From contig NZ_JAIPUT010000003.1 in the NCBI RefSeq assembly GCF_020055635.1, forward strand, positions 111,888 through 175,887: a stretch of DNA of 64,000 nucleotides. Direction: 5' to 3'. The notes beneath the pieces were generated by a model that was not told the origin of the DNA, made no database searches, and saw only the letters and a program-made list of their open reading frames with translations. Made by a program: the position numbers and the translations under genes. Positions 9,129 through 17,349 of the stretch are shown one piece after another. This stretch comes from Marivita sp. (GTDB taxonomy: Bacteria; Pseudomonadota; Alphaproteobacteria; Rhodobacterales; Rhodobacteraceae). The stretch's first letter is position 1; each line of letters opens with the position of its first letter.

Positions 9129-10037
9129 TCAACTCCGCCTGAGCTTCGGATCGAGCGCGTCGCGCAGGCCGTCGCCCATCAGGTTGATCGACAGGACCGT
9201 GACAAGGATGGCAAGGCCAGGGAGGGTGATGACCCACCAGGCGCGCAGCACGAATTCGCGGGCATCAGCCAGCATCGTGCCCCATTCCGGCGTCGGTGGC
9301 TGGGCGCCCATCCCGAGGAAGCCAAGCGCGGCGGCGTCGAGAATCGCGGTCGAGAAGGACAGCGCCGCCTGGACGATGATTGGCGCAAGGCAGTTGGGCA
9401 GCACCGTCACGAACATCAGCCGAGGAAGCCGCGCCCCCGCAACGCGGGCAGAGGTCACATAGTCCTTCGTGCGCTCGTTGAGGACGCTGGCACGGGTCAG
9501 GCGGACATAGTGCGGCTGAAGGACGAGCGCGATGGCGATCATCGCGTTCAGCAGCGAGGGGCCCAGGACCGCCACCAGCACGAGGGCGAGCAGCAGCGAC
9601 GGGAACGCCAGGATGATGTCCATCAGTCGCATGATGATCGTGTCGAGCCACTTGGGCGCGAAGCCCGCGAGCAGACCGATCAGAATTCCGCCGGTCGCGG
9701 CGACGACGACCACGACCACGCCCACGAAGAACGAAAAGCGGGCTCCGTGGATGAGGCGCGAGAGCATGTCCCGGCCGAGCGCGTCGGTCCCCAAGGGGAA
9801 CTCCCACGTGCCGCCGTTCTGCCAGAAGGGTGGCTGAAGCGCATGTTGCCGGAACTGGGCGGCCGGGTCGTAGGGCGCGAGCAGGTCGGCGAAAACGGCG
9901 ACCAGAAACACCGCGAGAAAGACCCAGAAGCCGATCACGGCGCCGCGGTTCTCGCTGAAGTAGCTCCAGAATTCGGACAGGCGGCCAGGGCGGCCTGTCG
10001 GAACGGTGCGGGCGGTCTGGGAGGATGCGTCGGCCAT
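9129..10037 (-). CDS. dppC: Dipeptide ABC transporter permease DppC-like
   Basis: Inner-membrane permease of about 302 residues with an N-terminal membrane segment (FWVFLAVFLVAVFADLLAPY) followed by the BPD-type transport domain. The EAA-like loop DYVTSARVAGARLPRLMFV couples to the ATPases, and the C-terminus is MGDGLRDALDPKLRRS, characteristic of DppC/OppC. The chosen ATG (MADASSQ) shares a base with the dppB stop (TGATG). A longer in-frame reading reaching back to 10178 lies inside dppB and was not used. Confidence 0.93.
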   Translation of the reverse strand: MADASSQTARTVPTGRPGRLSEFWSYFSENRGAVIGFWVFLAVFLVAVFADLLAPYDPAAQFRQHALQPPFWQNGGTWEFPLGTDALGRDMLSRLIHGARFSFFVGVVVVVVAATGGILIGLLAGFAPKWLDTIIMRLMDIILAFPSLLLALVLVAVLGPSLLNAMIAIALVLQPHYVRLTRASVLNERTKDYVTSARVAGARLPRLMFVTVLPNCLAPIIVQAALSFSTAILDAAALGFLGMGAQPPTPEWGTMLADAREFVLRAWWVITLPGLAILVTVLSINLMGDGLRDALDPKLRRS

Positions 10038-11044
10038 CAGCGTTTCCGGATCTTGGGGTTGATGAAGCCGTAGAGGATGTCGACGGTCAAATTCACGAGC
10101 ATCACGATAAGGGCGATCAGCAGCAGGCCCCCCTGCACGACCGGATAGTCGCGCCGGAAGATCGAATCGACCATCCACTTGCCGATGCCCGGCCAGGAAA
10201 AGATTGTCTCCGTCAGGATCGCGCCCGCCATCAGGGTGCCGACGCTCAGGCCGATCACGGTGATCACGGGAATCATCGCGTTGCGCAGGGCGTGCAGGCC
10301 GTTGACGCGCGACGCGCTCAGCCCCTTGGCGCGCGCGGTACGGATGTAGTCCTCGGACAGGACTTCGAGCATGGCCGAGCGGGTCTGCCGTGCGATGACG
10401 GCAAGCGGGATCGTACCGAGCACGATCGAGGGCAGGATCAGATGATGCACCGCCGAGGCGAACGCGCCCTCCTGTCCCGAGAGCAGGGAATCGATCAGCA
10501 TGAAGCCGGTAACGTCATCGAAGAAGTAGAGCAGGCCCATTCGGCCTGACACGGGTGTCCAGCCCAGCCAGCCCGAAACGACGATGATGAGAAGCAGCGC
10601 CCACCAAAAAATCGGCATCGAGTAGCCGACGAGCGCCGTCGACATCAGCGCCCGATCGAAGAACTTGCCCCGGTAGACCGCCGCGATCACGCCAGCCGGA
10701 ATGCCCAGCACGACCGCGAAGATCATCGCGCAGATGGACAGCTCGAGCGTGGCGGGAAAGAGTGTGAAGAACTCGCCCCAGACGGGTCGGTTCGTCACGA
10801 AGCTGGTACCCAGATCGCCCTGCAGCACACCGGTAAAGTAGTCCCAGAATTGTCGCCAGAGTGGCTGATCGTAACCGAAGCGCTGGAGCAGTTCCTGATA
10901 GCGTTCCTCCGTCATGCCGCGTTCGCCGGCCATCACGATGATCGGATCACCCGGCAGAACGCGGATGAAGGCGAAAGAGATCAGCGTGACCCCCAGAAAG
11001 GTGGGCACGAAGGTGATCAGGCGGGAGAGGATATACTTCAGCAT
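10037..11044 (-). CDS. dppB: Dipeptide ABC transporter permease DppB-like
   Basis: Inner-membrane permease of 335 residues with the DppB-type N-terminus MLKYILSRLITFVPTFLGV, the periplasmic LPGDP motif, the DLGTSFVTNRPV block, and the coupling loop DYIRTARAKGLSASRVNGLHALRNA. It ends NPKIRKR as usual. Start chosen at the ATG giving this canonical N-terminus; an upstream in-frame extension of 23 residues runs into the untranslated leader. Downstream of dppA across 160 bases that contain a strong hairpin, so it is probably expressed at a lower level than the binding protein. Confidence 0.93.
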   Translation of the reverse strand: MLKYILSRLITFVPTFLGVTLISFAFIRVLPGDPIIVMAGERGMTEERYQELLQRFGYDQPLWRQFWDYFTGVLQGDLGTSFVTNRPVWGEFFTLFPATLELSICAMIFAVVLGIPAGVIAAVYRGKFFDRALMSTALVGYSMPIFWWALLLIIVVSGWLGWTPVSGRMGLLYFFDDVTGFMLIDSLLSGQEGAFASAVHHLILPSIVLGTIPLAVIARQTRSAMLEVLSEDYIRTARAKGLSASRVNGLHALRNAMIPVITVIGLSVGTLMAGAILTETIFSWPGIGKWMVDSIFRRDYPVVQGGLLLIALIVMLVNLTVDILYGFINPKIRKR

Positions 11045-11168
11045 CGGGTCGCGCCTATTATCTCCTGTGGAGCGGAGGTCAATGGCATGGGGCGGTTTCC
11101 CTCGCGAAAGCACATCTGATTTCGTCGAGTGGTGGGCCGCAAATGACCATCCGCCCCTCGAAATGAAC

Positions 11169-11190
11169 GCGGGGTCCCGCAGGACCCCGC
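11169..11190 (-). terminator. Intercistronic hairpin between dppA and dppB
   Basis: A perfect 9-bp GC-rich stem (11169-11177 with 11182-11190, 4-base loop) begins about 14 bases after the dppA stop on the minus strand. No T run follows. Such hairpins typically protect the binding-protein transcript from decay or attenuate read-through into the permease genes. Confidence 0.55.
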
Positions 11191-11204
11191 AGGGACCGTC
11201 TGCC

Positions 11205-12776
11205 TTATTCGGCCAGGCTCACATCGTCGAAGATGTGACCGCCCAGCGGATGGACGATGTAGTCCTCCACTTCGGCCCGTACCGGCATGAACACCGTCGA
11301 GTGCGCGATCGTCACCCAAGGCGCCTGTTCCTTGAAGACGACCTGAGCCTCCTCATAGAGTTGCGCCCGGTCGGCCTGGTCGGTCAGCGTCTTGGCCTCG
11401 AGGATCAGCTCGTCGAACGGCTCGTGGCACCACTGCGCGCGGTTGGCGCCGCCGACCCCGTCGCAGCTGAGAAGCACGCCAAGGAAGTTGTCCGGATCGC
11501 CGTTGTCGCCGGTCCAGCCCAGCAGCACCGCACCGTCGCGGTCCAGTTCACTGGAACGCTCTAGGTATTCGCCCCACTCATAGGAGACGACTTCGACGTC
11601 GACGCCGACCTCGGACAGGTCTTCCTGGATCAGCTCGGCCATGCGGCGGGCGTTCGGATTGTACGGACGCTGCACCGGCATCGCCCAGACATTCATCGAA
11701 AGGTCGGTCACGCCGGCCTCTTCGAGCATCTGCCGGGCCTGTTCGGGATCATATGGATAGTCCTCGACCGCGTCATTGTAGGACCACATGGTCGGCGGGA
11801 TCGGGTTCTTCGCAACGCGACCGGTTCCCTGAAAGACGACGTCGATGATCGCGTCTCGGTCGATGGCCATGTTGATCGCGCGTCGCACGACGGGGTTGTC
11901 GAACGGCTCCTGGGTGGTGTTGAACGCCAGATAGCCGACGTTCAGCCCCTCCTGCTCCTTCAACTCGAGCTCGGTGTTGGAGCGGATCGAGTCGATGTCG
12001 GCCGGATTAGGATACGGCATGACGTGGCATTCGCCTGCCTGCAGGCGCTGCAGCCGGACGGAGGCGTCCGGCGTGATTGCAAAGACCAGGTTGTCGACCT
12101 TGGGGATGTCGTCCTCCCAGTAATTCTCGTTCGCAGCGTAGCGGATCACCGCGTCCGTCTGATAGTCTTGGAAGTTGAACGGACCGGTGCCGATCGGACG
12201 CTGGTTCAGCATCTCCGGCGTGCCGGCCTCGGCCATGGCATCGGCATATTCCTTCGACACGATCGAGGCGAAATCCATCGCGAGATTGGCGATGAAGGGG
12301 GCCTCGGGCCGCGTCAGGTTGAAGCGCACGGTCATGTCGTCGACCTTCTCGATCGAATCGATGAGATCGCCCATGCCCATTGAATTGAAGTATTCGCCGT
12401 TCCAGCCCTCCACCATTTGGCGCTCGAACGTATAGATCACATCATCGGCGTTCAGCGGCCGCGATGGCGTGAAGAGATCGTTCGAGTGGAATTGCACGTC
12501 CGGGCGCAGCGTGAACGTGTAACTCAGGCCATCCTCGGAGGCCTCGTAGCTTTCGGCCAGGCCGGGGACAACGTTCGTCGTGCCCGTCTGGAATTCCACC
12601 AGTTGATTGTAGACCGTGTGCGAGGAGGCGTCGAAGGTCGTGCCGGAGGTATAGAGCGCCGGATCAAAACCCTCGGGCGAGCCCTCGGAGCAATATACCA
12701 GCGTCTGAGCCGCCGTTGACGTGGCGGCGAAGGCAGCGACGATGCCGGTCGTCGCGAGTAGATGACGGAACTTCAT
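11205..12776 (-). CDS. dppA: Dipeptide ABC transporter periplasmic substrate-binding protein DppA-like
   Basis: 523 residues with a signal peptide (MKFRHLLATTGIVAAFAATSTAAQ) and the SBP family 5 fold. The mature N-terminus TLVYCSEGSPEGFDPALYTSG closely resembles DppA. Later blocks are VVPGLAESYEASEDGLSYTF, LNADDVIYTFERQ and QRPIGTGPFNFQDY. It captures di- and tripeptides in the periplasm for the DppBCDF importer; heme binding is known in some relatives. CAGGAG lies 7 bases before the ATG. First gene of the transporter group. Confidence 0.92.
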   Translation of the reverse strand: MKFRHLLATTGIVAAFAATSTAAQTLVYCSEGSPEGFDPALYTSGTTFDASSHTVYNQLVEFQTGTTNVVPGLAESYEASEDGLSYTFTLRPDVQFHSNDLFTPSRPLNADDVIYTFERQMVEGWNGEYFNSMGMGDLIDSIEKVDDMTVRFNLTRPEAPFIANLAMDFASIVSKEYADAMAEAGTPEMLNQRPIGTGPFNFQDYQTDAVIRYAANENYWEDDIPKVDNLVFAITPDASVRLQRLQAGECHVMPYPNPADIDSIRSNTELELKEQEGLNVGYLAFNTTQEPFDNPVVRRAINMAIDRDAIIDVVFQGTGRVAKNPIPPTMWSYNDAVEDYPYDPEQARQMLEEAGVTDLSMNVWAMPVQRPYNPNARRMAELIQEDLSEVGVDVEVVSYEWGEYLERSSELDRDGAVLLGWTGDNGDPDNFLGVLLSCDGVGGANRAQWCHEPFDELILEAKTLTDQADRAQLYEEAQVVFKEQAPWVTIAHSTVFMPVRAEVEDYIVHPLGGHIFDDVSLAE

Positions 12777-13244
12777 TTCAGTCTCCTGTTGGTTTCAGTT
12801 TCTCGAAGACTCGTCTGCTGGCGGGATAAGACGACTAAGATTGAAGCTGCCATCGGCTAAACTGTAATGACCTGCCCAAGCTCCCGAATATCGGCTGTGG
12901 CCCTCCATGCCGCGCCCCGGATGTCCTCTGCATTTCTTGCAACAGGAAACCGCGTTCGATCGCAAGAGTTCCCCCTGAAAAAAAATTTTGCGCCTGCGCA
13001 TGAGACGGCGCTGAAAGCGGGGTCGCCGGATTCCGGTTCTGACCGCTGAATGTCAAATGGTCGCGCTCGCGTCGTAAGCGTTCGATTTTCCACACTTTCT
13101 CGGAGGCGCCACGATCACCTAAGACGACTGCTTCCGCGATCAGAAAATCAACGGGCTGACCGAAATGCTGCCATGGGACTGGACGCAAGCAGCACAGCCA
13201 CACAGCGAGGCAAGAGATCAATTGGGAAGCGGTCCGCGTGCCTT
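12777..13244. other. Non-coding stretch upstream of dppA
   Basis: 468 bases between dppA and the metallo-hydrolase gene, both on the minus strand. It holds the dppA leader and presumably its promoter, but no confident -35/-10 pair, no convincing coding frame and no palindrome were found. An A/T run at 12978-12990 stands out from the GC-rich surroundings. Short open frames on either strand here show no recognisable protein. Confidence 0.5.
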
Positions 13245-14798
13245 TCACCCACTGACCGAACCCTTGGTCAGAAGGAAGAAGTACGGAGGCGCGCCGCGCA
13301 TCTCCATGAGGCCGAGGATGCGCCTCTCGTCTATGCGGCGAAAATGGTCGACGATGGGTTGCCGGTCGTAGATCATCGCGGCGCTCGGGCTTCCGCGGAA
13401 CTCGACACTGGCAAGCCGCGCGGCAGGCCGGGAAGTGCGCAAGATCCGCCCAAGAACCCGGAATACTGCGCGGGAAGGGGCGCTCTTTGCAAGGCGCGGC
13501 CAGCGCAGTGCGATGCCGACGGGCATCATTCGCGGGTCGAGCGCGATGCCGGGCTCGAAGACCAGCGGATCGATGTGATCGACACCGGCGAAGCGCTTGC
13601 CGCGCCAGCCAAGATGCTCAAGCAGGCCGTCGAGCGGATGTCCCGTCGGCAATCCGAGCCCGCGCCACTCGCCGAACATCTCCTCCGGCATCACGGGCGG
13701 AAGGCTGTCGAACCGCGCCAGAGCCGCCTCGGTCGAGACGCCCGTGCGGCGCCAACGGCGTACCCAGTTCGGCCCGGTCTCGAGGCGAGGCGCTGTCCGC
13801 TGGGGAACCTCGTCGTGACCGAGCGCGTGCGCCAGTTCGGCCTCGAGTGCGCCGGGCCTGTCGGCATAGCGGGCCGAGTGGTGAAAGCCGGCGACCCGGC
13901 GCGCGCCCGATGCGCACGCGATCTCTCCGGCAGCGCGCGCGGTGAGATGTGCCGTCGCCTTGGCCAAGTCGCGATCATCATCGAGAAAGGGCGTCTCGAT
14001 GAACAGGTGGTCGGCGTCACAGGCAAGCCGGATGATCCGGGCGCGGTTCGCCTCCGTGTCAGCAGCGTCTGTGACATAGACGATCCGTTGGCCGGGACCG
14101 ATTTTGAAAACCTGACTGCGCAGATCGCCGAGCAATAGGGGGCCGTGGCCGGGAACGTCCACCGGATGATCATCCGGTGCGCCGCCGCGGATCGCGGTCT
14201 TGGCTTGCTCAAGCCAGGGGCCGACCGGCAGGTCCATCTCGCCGAGAGCGGTTTTCCAGACGTTGACGCGAAGACTTTCCCGGAGGGCGAAGGCAAGGGA
14301 CGGGATGCCGTGGTCGAGGGCTACGCTCTCGACGGTGAGGTCGTCTTCGGCGAGCGCGACCCCTTCGGCCAGGTCCGGCAGAGCAAGCTCGCGGCGGCGG
14401 AAGGCGTCACGGGCTCGGAACTCGGCCGCGCGCACGATCCGACTTCCATTGAACTCCTGCACCGTGAGACGGAAGTCGGTGGAGGTTTCGTCGAGGAGAT
14501 TCCAGGTGAATGCGTCGAGGCGGGCCTCGACCTGACGAACAAAGCCCTCGGGACCGGTCATGCAGAGCGGGCGCGGCCGGTGGAGGCGCAGGCGTAGGAG
14601 CCTGTCAGTACCCGCAACGTGGTCCATGTGGGCGTGCGAGACGAACACGTGGCTGACCCGCAGAAGCTCGCGCGGGGTCAGCGGCGACAGATCGCCCATG
14701 TCGAAAAGCATGGCGCGTCGGCTGAAGCGGAAGTCGAGATAGACGCCGGGATCGCCGTCGGTCGAGTTCACGAGGCGGGGCTGCACGAGCTGGGTCAT
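13245..14798 (-). CDS. MBL-fold metallo-hydrolase (RNase Z-like) fused to a GXWXG/DUF4334-like domain
   Basis: 517 residues in one uninterrupted frame. Residues 1-320 are a metallo-beta-lactamase fold with the zinc motif HAHMDH at 55-60 and later YVTDAADTEA (241-250), FIETPF (266-271) and GFHHSARYADRPG (304-316), resembling tRNase Z-type hydrolases. From about residue 350 the sequence changes. GEWRG (376-380) followed by TGHPLDGLLEHLGWRGKRF matches the GXWXG domain, and ARLASVEFRG...AAMIYDRQPIVDHFRRID (460-490) with LGLMEMRG and PPYFFLL matches DUF4334, normally a separate protein of about 180 residues. The substrate is unknown. Start chosen at ATG 14798 (MTQLVQ). No insertion or frame change is visible at the junction (about 13,760). 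Confidence 0.8.
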   Translation of the reverse strand: MTQLVQPRLVNSTDGDPGVYLDFRFSRRAMLFDMGDLSPLTPRELLRVSHVFVSHAHMDHVAGTDRLLRLRLHRPRPLCMTGPEGFVRQVEARLDAFTWNLLDETSTDFRLTVQEFNGSRIVRAAEFRARDAFRRRELALPDLAEGVALAEDDLTVESVALDHGIPSLAFALRESLRVNVWKTALGEMDLPVGPWLEQAKTAIRGGAPDDHPVDVPGHGPLLLGDLRSQVFKIGPGQRIVYVTDAADTEANRARIIRLACDADHLFIETPFLDDDRDLAKATAHLTARAAGEIACASGARRVAGFHHSARYADRPGALEAELAHALGHDEVPQRTAPRLETGPNWVRRWRRTGVSTEAALARFDSLPPVMPEEMFGEWRGLGLPTGHPLDGLLEHLGWRGKRFAGVDHIDPLVFEPGIALDPRMMPVGIALRWPRLAKSAPSRAVFRVLGRILRTSRPAARLASVEFRGSPSAAMIYDRQPIVDHFRRIDERRILGLMEMRGAPPYFFLLTKGSVSG

Positions 14799-14895
14799 GA
14801 GTTCACCGGAACAGGGAGGGTTCCAATTCGCTTGGCACGGGTGCCCATCGGGCGGCGACAGGCTGCGCCAACCACACAAACCCTTGCATCACGCC

Positions 14896-15675
14896 TCATC
14901 CCTGCACCGTCTTCAGGATGACCTCTGCTGCCTCATTCGGACGATCCCATTGCGGAAAGTGACCGCACCGGTCGAACCAGTGCAGATGTGCGGTCGGAAA
15001 GGCTGCCTGCGCGCGCTGTGCCTGCCGGGGCAGCAGGAGCCGGTCCTTGCGACCCCAGCCGATCGTCACCCGTCCGGGCGGTGCCATTGTCCCCTCCTGC
15101 AACGGACCGCGCGCCAGTTCACGCAGCATCCCATCGAAGACGTCCGTCTCGGCGATCGACGTCAATTCGTTCCGGACCAGCGTGGGATCAAGGGCGCCGG
15201 GATGTGCCGACAGCTGCGCAAGCAGCGCCGTTCGCGCGGCCCGGCTTTGCGACAGTGCCGGGATGCGCCGCCGCAAGAGCCGCACCAGCCGGACCGACGC
15301 AGCCAAGGTCGAGCGGAACCAGGCAATCTCCCAGCCATGCCAGAAACCGCCCGGATCATAGGCGACCGTGTGGCCGCCCGTTCCGCGACGTGCCAGTTCC
15401 AACACCAACCGGGCACCGACGGAGCTGCCGACGGTATCGATGCCCGCCAGCCCGTTGCTGTCGATGAAGCGTTCCAGCGCATCCGCATGGGCCGCGATCG
15501 TCTGACGCCCCGGCAGCGGCGGAGACTGCCCGTGGCCCGGCAGATCGACCAGCACCAGCTCGCGCGCGCGACCGAGCGCTGGCACGATGCTGTCCCAAGA
15601 CCGCACACTTCCGCCCAGCCCGTGCACCAACAGCAAAGGCTGACCGGCACCGTGACGTTCGAAATTCAAGTCCAT
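14896..15675 (-). CDS. Alpha/beta-fold hydrolase
   Basis: About 259 residues. The oxyanion-hole motif LLVHGLGGS lies near residue 17, VLVDLPGHG follows, the nucleophile elbow is GSSVG (SVGARLVLELARRG), and the catalytic histidine is in HWFDRCGHFPQWDRP near the C-terminus. Cytoplasmic serine hydrolase or esterase of unknown substrate. The ATG at 15675 (MDLNFERHG) is preferred over an in-frame TTG three codons upstream. It lies about 100 bases upstream of the metallo-hydrolase gene on the same strand and could be co-transcribed with it. Confidence 0.8.
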   Translation of the reverse strand: MDLNFERHGAGQPLLLVHGLGGSVRSWDSIVPALGRARELVLVDLPGHGQSPPLPGRQTIAAHADALERFIDSNGLAGIDTVGSSVGARLVLELARRGTGGHTVAYDPGGFWHGWEIAWFRSTLAASVRLVRLLRRRIPALSQSRAARTALLAQLSAHPGALDPTLVRNELTSIAETDVFDGMLRELARGPLQEGTMAPPGRVTIGWGRKDRLLLPRQAQRAQAAFPTAHLHWFDRCGHFPQWDRPNEAAEVILKTVQG

Positions 15676-15753
15676 GCTCGTCAACGATCCGCGAAGGGCA
15701 TGGTTTCATGGCGGACTGCGCGGCTACCGCCGATGCCGTATCCTGTCCAAGTC

Positions 15754-17280
15754 CTACTCTCCCGACGCGCGCTCAAGCCCGGCAAGACTGCGCCGCCTGT
15801 TGGGCGATGTGTCAAGAGCCGCCCGATAGGCAACCTTGGCCCTTGGCCCGTCAGCAAGTTCGAGCAGCAAGTCCCCCAGAAGTTCCCTCGCAGGCAGGAC
15901 ATGACCCGGCGTTACCGGGGCCTTGCCGGCCCTGTCTTCGACCTCCGCAGCCTCGTACATCAGGTCGACCGCGGTGTTGGTATCTTCTCGTGCCAGCGCG
16001 ACCCACGCTTCTATGGTCTTGCTCTGGGCCTCCAGAAGCGCCAGCCAATAGCCGAGTTCCCGGGCTTTCATGACCTTCCCAAGCTCTGCCAGTTGGTCAA
16101 GCGCGCCCTCGGCTGCCGCCAGGTCTCCGGAGCGGGCTGCACCAATACCCTTGGCGTACCAGCGGATCGCGACGGCCTGCGGGAATCGCTCCCAACTGAT
16201 CGCCGGGTTCATGTCGGTCGGAAGGCCAGCGGCACCAGCCCAATCGTCCCGTTCCAGCGCCAGCCGTGTTGCCGTGGCTGCTTCTGCATACGCGGACCCG
16301 AACGTGTTCTCCACGTTCGGATGCAAGCCCATCTCAGCAAGAAGCGACTCGGCGGCAGCAGAATCTCCCGCTTGCAGATGGGCATAAATGGCATAGTCGA
16401 TGGCATGAGGGTAGTGATCCGCAATGACGTCTCCCTCTGTCTGGGCCAGCACGGCAGCGGCGCTGCGTGCGTTCCAGGCCGCCGATTCCTCCCACAAGCC
16501 GAGACGGGTGAAGATATGCGACGGCATATGCAGCGCATGGGGAACCTCGGGTGCGATCGTGTCGTAGCCCCGCGCGGTTTCCAGAGCGTGGTCGGCAAGG
16601 GCGGGATGGTCGTAGGCGTGAATGGCATAGTGATAGCCCGCCGGATGCAGAGGCGCCTTTTCGCGCAACGCGTCCATTCGGGCACCGGCATCTCTCAGTT
16701 CCGGCACCGCGTCGGGTCCGCGGGGGGCCATGGTCAACTGGGCCAGCGCGTCGAAGGCGGCGGCGTCGAGATCCTCGGGATAGGCCTCGTCGACCTGGCG
16801 CTGCTTGTCGGCCCAGGCGGCAAGCCGTTCGCGAAAGGTCTTGTCTTCGCCTTCATAGAACGCCGTCACCGCCTCGACATAGGCGGCCTCGCGCGGCGTG
16901 CCGGGGTCCAATTCGGCAAGACGCGCGACCGCGGCGCGTCCGGCCTCGGTCTCTTCGGGCGACGGCCCGCCGGGCCAGAGCGGATGGAACTTGGTCATTG
17001 CGATGCCCCATTGTGCCATCGCGCAGTCGGAATCCGCTTCTGCCGCAGTTTCGAACGCGTGGGCCGACTGCCGGTACATCATGTGATGCAATAGCAGCAA
17101 GCCGGTCTCGAAGGTCGGCTGCGCGTCGTCGTTGCAGGATGTCGCAAACTCGACCTGCCCCAAATCGGCGGTGGTCAGCCCTTTGGGCATGGTATCGGGC
17201 GAATGCGACATGGACGGCGCTGACAGCATCATCAAGGCCGCTGTCGAGACCGAGAGATTGATGTTCCGGGCGAATGGCAT
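15754..17280 (-). CDS. Exported tetratricopeptide-repeat protein
   Basis: About 508 residues with an N-terminal hydrophobic signal (MPFARNINLSVSTAALMMLSAPS). Helical repeat-like sequence follows, including HHMMYRQSAHAFETAAEADSDCAMAQWGIAM, the HYAIHAYDHP and HMPSHIFTRLGLWEESAAWN segments, and a final repeat-like TPGHVLPARELLGDLLLELADG. No catalytic motif was recognised, so the role is unknown; TPR proteins usually hold protein complexes. A longer in-frame start at 17358 would overlap the divergent regulator and was rejected. It starts 69 bases from the divergent membrane regulator gene, which may control it. Confidence 0.75.
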   Translation of the reverse strand: MPFARNINLSVSTAALMMLSAPSMSHSPDTMPKGLTTADLGQVEFATSCNDDAQPTFETGLLLLHHMMYRQSAHAFETAAEADSDCAMAQWGIAMTKFHPLWPGGPSPEETEAGRAAVARLAELDPGTPREAAYVEAVTAFYEGEDKTFRERLAAWADKQRQVDEAYPEDLDAAAFDALAQLTMAPRGPDAVPELRDAGARMDALREKAPLHPAGYHYAIHAYDHPALADHALETARGYDTIAPEVPHALHMPSHIFTRLGLWEESAAWNARSAAAVLAQTEGDVIADHYPHAIDYAIYAHLQAGDSAAAESLLAEMGLHPNVENTFGSAYAEAATATRLALERDDWAGAAGLPTDMNPAISWERFPQAVAIRWYAKGIGAARSGDLAAAEGALDQLAELGKVMKARELGYWLALLEAQSKTIEAWVALAREDTNTAVDLMYEAAEVEDRAGKAPVTPGHVLPARELLGDLLLELADGPRAKVAYRAALDTSPNRRRSLAGLERASGE

Positions 17281-17296
17281 CGGGTGTTCCTCCTTG

Positions 17297-17324
17297 CGGG
17301 TTGAGGCGGCCGCATCGCAACCCG
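17297..17324. promoter_or_regulatory. Inverted repeat in the TPR gene / regulator divergent promoter region
   Basis: CGGGTTG (17297-17303) and CAACCCG (17318-17324), a perfect 7-base inverted repeat with a 14-base spacer, sits inside the 69-base gap between divergent starts. It is a candidate operator for the adjacent winged-helix regulator; function inferred only. Confidence 0.35.
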
Positions 17325-17349
17325 TCCGGTTTAGGGTTTTGGCATCAGG

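Noticed and set aside
12835..13248. 137-residue minus-strand frame upstream of dppA
   Set aside because: No recognisable domain, no ribosome-binding site, and it runs into the next gene's end; treated as non-coding.
14797..17094. 765-residue plus-strand frame opposite the hydrolase and TPR genes
   Set aside because: Opposite-strand genes have signal peptide, catalytic or repeat motifs; this frame has none.
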